Part shown: one piece after another, positions 1 to 5,146 of the stretch | Position numbering within the stretch: position 1 is the stretch's first letter | Layout of the letters: each line of letters starts with the position of its first letter | Assembly (NCBI GenBank): GCA_041686915.1 | Contig: JAWLDB010000155.1 | Location: forward strand, 1 to 6,619 | DNA: 6,619 bases | Direction: 5' to 3' | From: JAWLDB01 sp041686915 | GTDB taxonomy: Bacteria; Bacillota; UBA994; UBA5500 | Position numbers and translations under genes: made by a program | The notes under the pieces: generated by a model | What the model saw: only the letters and a program-made list of their open reading frames with translations | Told to the model about the DNA's origin: nothing | Database searches by the model: none

Positions 1-45
1 AGTCCGGACCACATAAAATCACTCTCCCTATGTTTAGCTTGCTGT

Positions 46-753
46 TTATCTGTCACTGTGCAGCTCATCCCACAACTCCTCCGGGCAGCAGTCGCGCAGC
101 AGGATCTCTTCGTAAGACTCGGCGGTAAAAAACGGATTATTGGTAGTGAGGATGTCCAGTTCCTCACTCAGGCGCTGCCATTCTGCCTTAGTAATCTCGC
201 CCCGACGATAGCGGGCACGGGCTGTGTCACGCAAGTATTCGCCTGACCAGCTCTTCGGACCAAGACACAACTCAAACAGCCGCTCACGCAAGGCAGCTTC
301 CCCGGCAAAGGAAACAGCAGCCCGCAGCTTCTCCAGCCGGTCGCTCATCGGGGTGCAAAGGTACAAGCGGCAAATCAGCGCCCTACCCTGATACACAGAA
401 CACAGGTTATCTTTCAGGAAGGGGCAGGGCTGGCGTTTGAACTCCGGGTATGGCAGGTCTTCAGAAACCTGTAAGTATGCCTTAGCGAAACGCGCCAGAT
501 CCATGCAGTGGTGCTCGGCCATGCGCTTGGCAGCAATCAGGTCGATGGTGATGCAGTTGTACTTGCAGCAGTTGTTGCTGCACCCCGCACAGGCGGCATA
601 GCGCTGCTTATGATAGGGCTTGTACACCCCAGGGTCATCGGTCGGGTGTTGCATTGCAGCCAGCAAGTCGGCCACCGTCGCCAACTCGTCCGCTACCAGC
701 ACATCCAGGCCCGTCTCGCCATCTATCTCATAGGGTATCAATTGGACACCCAT
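46..753 (-). CDS. YkgJ-family cysteine-cluster (zinc/iron-chelating) protein
   Basis: Predicted 235-residue soluble protein of the YkgJ/UPF0153 family, thought to bind zinc or an iron-sulfur centre through clustered cysteines; its biochemical role is not established. The signature is visible: a Cys-x2-Cys-x3-CysCys-x3-Cys cluster (C55, C58, C62, C63, C67), then C83, then CPFL-x4-C-x-VY-x2-R-x3-CR-x-Y-x-C with C110, C118, C128 and C133. Flanking regions of about 50 residues (N-terminal) and 100 residues (C-terminal, charged, with a CC pair at 222-223) extend beyond this core. I chose the ATG at 753 because AGGGGAG sits 6 nt upstream; the frame stays open to a TTG at 783, but that has no ribosome binding site. 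The stop is TAA. It lies 90 bp past the flavoprotein gene, with a possible terminator between, so it may be its own unit. The family call is firm; function is unknown. Confidence 0.85.
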   Translation of the reverse strand: MGVQLIPYEIDGETGLDVLVADELATVADLLAAMQHPTDDPGVYKPYHKQRYAACAGCSNNCCKYNCITIDLIAAKRMAEHHCMDLARFAKAYLQVSEDLPYPEFKRQPCPFLKDNLCSVYQGRALICRLYLCTPMSDRLEKLRAAVSFAGEAALRERLFELCLGPKSWSGEYLRDTARARYRRGEITKAEWQRLSEELDILTTNNPFFTAESYEEILLRDCCPEELWDELHSDR

Positions 754-759
754 CTGCAT

Positions 760-766
760 CTCCCCT
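760..766 (-). promoter_or_regulatory. Ribosome binding site deciding the ATG at 753
   Basis: Read on the minus strand, AGGGGAG lies 6 nt before the ATG at 753. The upstream alternatives fit worse: an ATG at 759 directly abuts this motif, and the TTG at 783 has no purine-rich stretch before it. Confidence 0.7.
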
Positions 767-798
767 GTCAGGTTATTTATCAAAGTTAGTGTATCACA

Positions 799-827
799 AA
801 AGGGCCAAGCACGTGGCTCAGCCCTTT
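799..827 (-). terminator. Possible intrinsic terminator after the flavoprotein gene
   Basis: On the minus strand, AAAGGGC (827-821) pairs with GCCCTTT (805-799). A further five pairs, two of them G-T wobbles, leave a 5-nt CACGT loop, for about 12 bp of stem in 29 nt. The downstream arm runs into TTTT (801-798) and then a G, so the U-tract is short and mostly inside the stem. It begins 17 bp past the flavoprotein stop. It is a plausible weak terminator or attenuator separating that gene from the YkgJ gene; the poor U-tract keeps confidence low. Confidence 0.45.
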
Positions 828-843
828 CCCTGTTTCTCTTCCC

Positions 844-1419
844 TTACCCCTTACGGACCATCTCAACCATAATCTGCCCGGCACGCTCGGCGGCCTGCAT
901 TTGAAACTCGGCGTTAAACCTGGTTACGGCCAGGGAAGCAACTCGCTTCAAGCCCATAAACTGAATCAGTACCTTCTCCAGCTGCACCGCTGCTTCCAAA
1001 GCACCATTGCCGCTGCCGCCTGCAGCAGCGATAGATACCAAGTGTTTGCCCCGCAGTTTCGCCTCTTGCTTTAGCGGCCACTCACAACGGCGTAACCGAT
1101 CCAAAAAGGTCTTAGCGGTCTCACTCATATCGTGGAAATAAACCGGCGTGCTGAACACAATGCCGTCAGCTTCAGCCAACTTATCATAGAGTGCTGCAAA
1201 ATCATCCGTATGGACGCACTGATCTGCCCTCAGCTCGTTCGGCAGATGATGATGACCCCAGCCTTGCCCGCAAGCCATGCAGGCGATCATGTTTAGCTGG
1301 TTCAAATGCATAAGTTCAACTTCAGCTCCATTGGCAGCAGCCCCCCTTAAGGCAGCCTGCGCCATTTTGCTGGTCAACCCGTTTAAGTTAGGGCTGGACT
1401 GGATAGCAACAATCTTCAC
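844..1419 (-). CDS. NAD(P)H-dependent FMN reductase / iron-sulfur-flavoprotein-like oxidoreductase
   Basis: 191-residue flavodoxin-fold protein of the NADPH-dependent FMN reductase superfamily, expected to bind FMN and pass electrons from NAD(P)H or a ferredoxin to an unknown acceptor in the cytoplasm. The N-terminal strand and phosphate loop are clear (KIVAIQSSPNLNGLTSK, residues 2-18). The second FMN loop is STPVYFHDMSETAKTFLDR (about 90-108) and the third is AAAGGSGNGAL (about 131-141). In between is C47-x2-C50, a GWGHHH stretch and C68. This resembles the cysteine region of iron-sulfur flavoproteins but has only three cysteines, so a standard 4Fe-4S site is doubtful. Start: GTG at 1419, 7 nt after AGGAGG; the in-frame TTG at 1425 is too close to that site. 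Stop TAA. It follows the TrkH-like gene after 81 bp with no evident terminator, so it could be the tail of that operon. Substrate cannot be told from sequence. Confidence 0.85.
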   Translation of the reverse strand: MKIVAIQSSPNLNGLTSKMAQAALRGAAANGAEVELMHLNQLNMIACMACGQGWGHHHLPNELRADQCVHTDDFAALYDKLAEADGIVFSTPVYFHDMSETAKTFLDRLRRCEWPLKQEAKLRGKHLVSIAAAGGSGNGALEAAVQLEKVLIQFMGLKRVASLAVTRFNAEFQMQAAERAGQIMVEMVRKG

Positions 1420-1426
1420 TAGCAAT

Positions 1427-1432
1427 CCTCCT
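1427..1432 (-). promoter_or_regulatory. Strong ribosome binding site deciding the GTG start at 1419
   Basis: A full AGGAGG on the minus strand with a 7-nt spacer to GTG at 1417-1419. The TTG at 1425 would leave only 1 nt of spacing. It lies in a purine-rich leader (about 1426-1455 read on the minus strand) within the 81-bp gap; I see no convincing promoter or terminator in that gap. Confidence 0.8.
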
Positions 1433-1500
1433 CTAAACTCTCTCTACTCTCCTGTACTGCGTGACATTCCACACATCGCTCTGCTCTTCCTGCTGCCATT

Positions 1501-3003
1501 TCAGGCTGCCCGACTATTCTGCCGACGCGTCTTCCGGCAGGCATTGCGGGTATCTCCTAGCATCTTGCCTAGCCCCACGAACACTACCATCAGCTCCAGG
1601 CGCCCCAGGAACATACCTATCGTCTCCACCACCAAGATGCCACTAGTTGTTGCAGGGCCCGTCACTCCGATGCTCAATCCGACCGTAGCCAGGCTGGATG
1701 CAAACTCAAACAGCGCCTCACGCAGGCCTACTCCCATCAATAACAGGGCTCCTACGCCCAATAAATAGGTTATGAAGTAGAGACTGGCAAAAACACTGAT
1801 TTCGGAAAGTTCCCCCCGGCTGACAAACTGTTTTCGGTCCACCCGCCAGATAGCATGCTCCTTCACTTCCCTGCTCGGCCGCACGCCTGCCCGGATAGAC
1901 CAGAGGATGTTCTTAAACAACAGGTAGGCCCTGTGCTGTTTCAGGCCACCAGCCGTGGAGTTGATGCCACCACCAATCAGCATCAGGATCAGCATAACGA
2001 AGATGGCGAAAGCGGGCCAGTTAACATACGACACCGTCGAAAACCCGGTGGTAGTAAGGGCTGAAGTCAACTCAAACACTGCCACTCGCAACGCCCGGGA
2101 GAGTGATCCATATAGCGGAAGCAATGCAGCATACGCCGTTAACGGAACGAGTGCTCCCAGTAGAACTGCTACCGTCTTTACTTCGATATTGCGCAGGAAG
2201 TTGCCCAGCTTACCCCGCACCAGCTGATACCCCACCGCAAAGTTGGTAGAGCCTAGCACCATCAGTACCAGGGTCGCCAGTTCTATCGGCAGGCTGGCAT
2301 ATGCTCCGATGCTCTCCGGCCGGGTGGAAAAACCACCGGTAGAAAGGGCCGCCATAGCATGGTTCACCGCGTCAAACCAGCCCATCCCCAAGAACACATA
2401 TAGCAGCGTCCCAAACACCAGGTACCCCAGATAGAGCCAGATGATTAGAGTCACCGACCGCTTGATATGCGGCAACAACGGGTCGCTACGCCCTTCCGCG
2501 GCGTAAAAACCGATGCCATAAGGGCCAACCAGCGCCGCCAGCATTACGATGGCCAAGCCGGCACCCCCGAAGTATTGCATCAGACTGCGCCAGAACAATA
2601 GCGAATTCGGTACCGCTAGCACATCTACGACTGACAGACCGGTCGTCGTCCACCCGCTAGTAGCTTCGAAGATCGACTGCGCTGCCGTCAGCCCGTAAAA
2701 CAGAAACGGGATGGCAGACAGCAGAATTACTGAAGCCCAGGAGCAGACTACGAGAATTGCCCCGTCCCGCACAGCCAAGGGGCTGGCTGTTACCTTTCGG
2801 TTTGGAAAGTGCAGCAGCGCGCCAATCGCGGCCGCCACCGCAATCGAAACCCCAAACGCCAGGTAGACTATGCCGCGTTCCCCCGTGAACAGGGCAAACA
2901 GCACCGGAATCAGCTGCGCTCCGGCTAGTCCTAGCAGTAGTACTCCCAGTAGCTTGGCTAGCAACCGGTACTTATCTTTCAGGAAGTTATCTCGTTCTCG
3001 CAT
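1501..3003 (-). CDS. trkH: TrkH/KtrB-type potassium uptake membrane subunit
   Basis: 500-residue integral membrane protein, the ion-translocating subunit of a Trk/Ktr potassium uptake system that works with cytoplasmic TrkA-type nucleotide-binding proteins. Many hydrophobic segments are present, and all four pore-loop filter motifs can be read: ATSGWTTTGLS (about 114-124), MAALSTGGFSTR (217-228), LTSALTTTGFSTV (312-324) and ASSLATVGLSIG (435-446). Each carries the conserved glycine of its filter (G122, G223/G224, G320, G442). GGGINSTAGGLK (344-355) and the late MFLGRLEL segment (464-471) are typical of the family. Length is normal. Start: ATG at 3003 with GAGGAG 7 nt upstream; the frame stays open to 3081, but that stretch overlaps the TrkA-like gene and lacks family character. 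Stop TGA. It begins 4 bp after the upstream gene, suggesting coupled translation. Potassium is the likely ion; sodium dependence cannot be told. Confidence 0.95.
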   Translation of the reverse strand: MRERDNFLKDKYRLLAKLLGVLLLGLAGAQLIPVLFALFTGERGIVYLAFGVSIAVAAAIGALLHFPNRKVTASPLAVRDGAILVVCSWASVILLSAIPFLFYGLTAAQSIFEATSGWTTTGLSVVDVLAVPNSLLFWRSLMQYFGGAGLAIVMLAALVGPYGIGFYAAEGRSDPLLPHIKRSVTLIIWLYLGYLVFGTLLYVFLGMGWFDAVNHAMAALSTGGFSTRPESIGAYASLPIELATLVLMVLGSTNFAVGYQLVRGKLGNFLRNIEVKTVAVLLGALVPLTAYAALLPLYGSLSRALRVAVFELTSALTTTGFSTVSYVNWPAFAIFVMLILMLIGGGINSTAGGLKQHRAYLLFKNILWSIRAGVRPSREVKEHAIWRVDRKQFVSRGELSEISVFASLYFITYLLGVGALLLMGVGLREALFEFASSLATVGLSIGVTGPATTSGILVVETIGMFLGRLELMVVFVGLGKMLGDTRNACRKTRRQNSRAA

Positions 3004-3010
3004 GGCCCTA

Positions 3011-3016
3011 CTCCTC
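3011..3016 (-). promoter_or_regulatory. TrkH ribosome binding site inside the end of the TrkA-like gene
   Basis: GAGGAG encodes the last two Glu codons of the upstream TrkA-like gene, just before its TAG stop (3010-3008), and lies 7 nt before the TrkH ATG at 3003. It fixes that start. Ribosomes finishing the TrkA-like frame would deliver directly to this site, which matters because an early TAG interrupts that frame. Confidence 0.8.
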
Positions 3017-3433
3017 GTCGCCAGCCAGCATCCGCACCACTTTCCCTTGGGACTCCGGTGTACCGATGACCAGTACTGCATCGCCTTCCATCAAAACAGT
3101 CTGACCGCGAGGGATAATCACGTCATCACCCCTAAAGACGACTGCGATAATGGTGTCATTGGGCAGTGCCAGATACTGCAGCGTGCGGTTCAGACTGGGT
3201 GACTTGGCAGTAATCATCAAGCGGCTGGCCACAAGTTTTCCCTGCTCGAGCGGAAACACTTGCGTGATATTGTCGGCAGCGATTGACTGATCCAGCAGCC
3301 CGGCAGCCATCGAAGTGATGCTGAATGCGATGGTTATACCTGCCCGTTCAAATGCTTCCTTGTTCATCGGGTCATAAGCCAAAGCTAACGTCTTTGGTAC
3401 CCCGAACACTTCTTTGGCCAGCTTGCAAGCGAT

Positions 3434-3436
3434 CTA
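3434..3436 (-). other. In-frame TAG at codon 80 of the TrkA-like gene
   Basis: The plus strand reads CTA here, giving TAG in the same frame as both the upstream 79 codons and the downstream 141. The context is GAT AAC TAG ATC GCT. A single base change would turn TAG into TTG (Leu), the residue type I would expect from the family. The gene's genuine terminator at 3010-3008 is also TAG. Confidence 0.9.
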
Positions 3437-3669
3437 GTTATCTTGGTCGTAAGGCGTCAGTGCCACCAGGATGTCGGCGTACCTGGCACCAGCATCCTCC
3501 AGCGTCTCTATCTCGGTACCATCTCCCTGCACTACCGGCAGCTCCAGCCATTGGCTCAGCCGGTGGCAGGCTGCCTCAGAGCGGTTGATGACAGTTACTT
3601 CGTACCCTTTAGAGATTAACGACTTGGAGAGGAAGTAGACCAGGTTCTCTTCCCCTATCACGATGGTTC

Positions 3670-4080
3670 TCATTTAGCCTCATCTCCCCTAATCTGCGCC
3701 ATGATACTCCGCCCCACCAACTCGGTCGAGCAGGATATGGTAATGCCCAACGCCTCCCCCACGGCTTTGCTGCTCAGGTCAAACACCCGGGCAATTACCT
3801 GATTAACCCCCAGCAGGTCGCGTGCGAAGGAAGCCAGCATCAGGTTCAGGTTATCGTCCTGCGTCGCTGCGACGACCAGGTCGGCTTCTCTCACCTTGGC
3901 ATCCTCCATCACGTCAAACTCACTGGCATTCCGCACCAGGGTGAAGCCGGAGAATCCCGCGGGCAGCTGTTTGAACGCGACCGGGTCACGGTCTACCACA
4001 ACCACACTGTGCCCTTCAGAGGAAAGCGCACCGGCTACATGGCTGCCGACCCTGCCGCAACCAAAAATGACAGTATACAT
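3670..4080 (-). CDS. trkA: TrkA-like NAD(H)-binding potassium-uptake regulatory protein, KTN domain only
   Basis: 136-residue cytoplasmic protein consisting of one Rossmann-fold KTN domain, the part of TrkA/KtrA that binds nucleotides and gates the TrkH/KtrB pore. The dinucleotide motif GCGRVG (residues 7-12) is intact, followed by an acidic residue at the end of strand 2 (VVVVDRD, D30). Next come VMEDAKVREADLVVAATQDDNLNLMLASFARDLLGVNQVIARVFD (57-101) and the closing ELGI-like segment EALGITIS (109-116). There is no RCK_C domain, unlike full-length TrkA/KtrA of about 220 residues, so it probably assembles with the next gene's product. Start ATG at 4080 has GGAG 5 nt upstream within the end of the response-regulator gene, 2 bp after that gene's stop. 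Its TGA overlaps the next ATG (ATGA, 3673-3670), which points to coupled, possibly stoichiometric synthesis. The exact nucleotide bound is not evident. Confidence 0.9.
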   Translation of the reverse strand: MYTVIFGCGRVGSHVAGALSSEGHSVVVVDRDPVAFKQLPAGFSGFTLVRNASEFDVMEDAKVREADLVVAATQDDNLNLMLASFARDLLGVNQVIARVFDLSSKAVGEALGITISCSTELVGRSIMAQIRGDEAK

Positions 4081-4082
4081 AG

Positions 4083-4751
4083 CTACTCCATCCTTAGTCC
4101 CTTGCGTTTATAGTCGAAGAACTGGGCGGTACGGGCCAGATTGGCACTGGCCGGCTCATAAGAGGGATCAAGCGCAAGCGCAGCGCGATAATACTTCTGC
4201 GCGTCCTGCAGATGCCGATCCATCTCGGCTATTACTCCAAGCAGGTTGAAGGCCTCAGCCTGTACTCCTTTGGCGGCGATGGCCTGGTTAAGCACCTCTT
4301 TCGCTTCAACGAACTGTCTACGCTCAATCAAGGCTTTAGCGTTTTGCATCAGGCTAGGGTCTTCACGGGCTTCTCCAGCCTGCAGCTCCTGGCGCTCAAG
4401 CACTTCTCCGACGATTTTCCTGATCTGATCCGGGGTGAAGGGCTTACGCAAGTAGTCCACGGCGCCTAGCTTCATGGCAGACACGGCGTCTTCCACATTG
4501 CCAAAGGCAGTGATCATAATCACGCTCACGTCCGATTGCTGACGCAGTTCCTTCAGTACTTCCAGCCCGTTCTTGCCAGGCATGCGCATATCCAACAGCA
4601 CCAGGTCATAGGGGTCTGTTTGGGTTTGGAAACGCTCCAAGCCATCCTCGCCGTTGATGGCGGTGTCTACTTCATAGTCGGCTGCAACCAGGCAGGCTTT
4701 CACCGTTAGACGGATGTTCTCTTCGTCATCGATTATCAGGATTCTACTCAT
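4083..4751 (-). CDS. Response regulator: receiver domain fused to a TPR-type C-terminal tail
   Basis: 222-residue cytoplasmic response regulator. Residues 1 to about 120 are a receiver domain with the acidic pair D8-D9, phospho-acceptor D54 (LVLLDMRMPG), T81 and K103 (LRKPF), so it should accept phosphate. A charged linker (about 121-132) leads to a helical region (about 135-215) resembling tetratricopeptide repeats. The best match is AEAFNLLGVIAEMDRHLQDAQKYYRAALALDPS (166-198), flanked by a weaker repeat before it and a partial one after. TPRs bind proteins; there is no DNA-binding or enzymatic output domain, so the output is probably a protein contact. Start: ATG at 4751, 8 nt after AAGGAG; an in-frame GTG at 4760 overlaps that ribosome binding site and is unlikely. 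Stop TAG. It lies between the CheY-like gene and the first TrkA-like gene, so a role in controlling the Trk system is a reasonable inference. Confidence 0.9.
   Translation of the reverse strand: MSRILIIDDEENIRLTVKACLVAADYEVDTAINGEDGLERFQTQTDPYDLVLLDMRMPGKNGLEVLKELRQQSDVSVIMITAFGNVEDAVSAMKLGAVDYLRKPFTPDQIRKIVGEVLERQELQAGEAREDPSLMQNAKALIERRQFVEAKEVLNQAIAAKGVQAEAFNLLGVIAEMDRHLQDAQKYYRAALALDPSYEPASANLARTAQFFDYKRKGLRME
4086..4089 (-). promoter_or_regulatory. Ribosome binding site of the KTN-only gene, inside the REC-TPR stop region
   Basis: GGAG (4089-4086) lies in the last sense codons before the TAG at 4085-4083 and 5 nt before the ATG at 4080. Stop and start are 2 bp apart, which favours re-initiation by the same ribosome. 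Confidence 0.6.
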
Positions 4752-4759
4752 GGATACCA

Positions 4760-4765
4760 CTCCTT
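4760..4765 (-). promoter_or_regulatory. Ribosome binding site deciding the REC-TPR start at 4751
   Basis: AAGGAG on the minus strand lies 8 nt before the ATG at 4751, within the 20-bp gap after the CheY-like gene. The GTG at 4760-4758 overlaps this motif and so cannot be served by it. Confidence 0.75.
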
Positions 4766-4771
4766 CGCGTC

Positions 4772-5140
4772 TTATTGGGGCAAGTATTGCTTAACCTTGG
4801 CCAGTAGTTGGCCAGGGGTGAATGGTTTGCTCAGGAACCCATCGGCTCCCAATTCCCGCGCCCTCTTCTGGTCACTCTCCTGTGTCTTGGCGGAGCAGAT
4901 CACTACCGGGATGTCCGCAGTAGAAGGGTTCTCCTTCAACGCTTCCAACACCAGAAACCCGTTCATCTCCGGCAGCAGTAAGTCGAGCATAATCAGGTCT
5001 GGACGCTCCGACATCGCCGCCTTCAGCCCGTCCGGTCCAGTTTGGGCCTTGATCACCCTGTAACCGGAGCGCTGCAGGTAGAGCTGCATCGCCATCAGAA
5101 TTGCATCCTCATCCTCCACCAGCAAAATCAACTCATTCAA
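4772..5140 (-). CDS. Stand-alone CheY-like response regulator receiver
   Basis: 122-residue single receiver domain with no output domain. Catalytic residues are complete: acidic cluster E9-D10-E11 (LLVEDED), phospho-acceptor D53 (LIMLDLLLPEMNG), S83 at the Ser/Thr switch position (VVICSAK) and K105 (LSKPF). It should be phosphorylated by a histidine kinase, most simply the one encoded 6 bp upstream, and may act as a phosphate shuttle, a sink, or a protein-binding effector like CheY. Start: TTG at 5140, 9 nt after GAGGAG at 5155-5150; the ATG at 5146 is in another frame and meets a stop within five codons. Stop TAA. The adjacent kinase and the following REC-TPR gene make a three-gene signalling module. 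Closer resemblance to the PilH/PilG or DivK type cannot be decided from sequence alone. Confidence 0.92.
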   Translation of the reverse strand: MNELILLVEDEDAILMAMQLYLQRSGYRVIKAQTGPDGLKAAMSERPDLIMLDLLLPEMNGFLVLEALKENPSTADIPVVICSAKTQESDQKRARELGADGFLSKPFTPGQLLAKVKQYLPQ

Positions 5141-5146
5141 AAGACA

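Larger units (their letters stand above)
3008..3673 (-). pseudogene. TrkA-like potassium-uptake regulator (KTN + RCK_C) interrupted by an in-frame TAG
   Basis: Read through, this is a 221-codon TrkA-family protein: a Rossmann KTN domain (1 to about 118) and an RCK_C ligand-binding domain (about 136-217). Codon 80 (3436-3434) is TAG. It falls inside ALTPYDQDN-stop-IACKLAKEVFGVPK, in a helix normally continuous in the family, commonly with Leu at that site. No other stop or frameshift follows for 141 codons, and the RCK_C core (SLNRTLQYLALPNDTIIAVVFRGDDVIIPRGQTVLMEGDAVLVIG) is well kept. Conventional translation gives a 79-residue half domain. Restart at the GTG at 3409 would give 133 residues but lacks a good ribosome binding site. 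The glycine motif is also degenerate (GEENLV where GxGxxG is expected), so nucleotide binding may be lost or altered. The ATG at 3673 overlaps the upstream stop by 4 bp, with GGGGAG 10 nt upstream. It could be a recent nonsense mutation, a sequence error, or readthrough. Confidence 0.8.

Noticed and set aside
2..9. 8-bp perfect palindrome GTCCGGAC at the window edge
   Set aside because: Too short, with no U-tract or spaced half-sites, and cut off by the window edge, so there is no basis for calling an operator or terminator.
769..805. Promoter for the YkgJ gene in the AT-rich stretch after the hairpin
   Set aside because: TTGTGA and TAAATA-like hexamers can be picked out, but spacing and matches are poor; I could not support a promoter call.
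1277..1768. Plus-strand open frame of 163 codons spanning the flavoprotein/TrkH junction
   Set aside because: It lies antisense to two well-supported genes, has low-complexity Pro/Ser/Thr-rich content, no recognisable domain and no good ribosome binding site. The other plus-strand frames look the same.
3004..3081. N-terminal extension of the TrkH frame to 3081
   Set aside because: It overlaps the conserved 3' end of the TrkA-like gene, the added residues do not look like a TrkH N-terminus, and GAGGAG is correctly placed for the ATG at 3003.
3434..3436. TAG read as pyrrolysine or a reassigned amber codon
   Set aside because: Two genes in this window end in TAG (3008 and 4083), so wholesale reassignment is unlikely. 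The position is expected to hold a hydrophobic residue in a helix, and no pyl gene is in view. Not excluded, only not supported.
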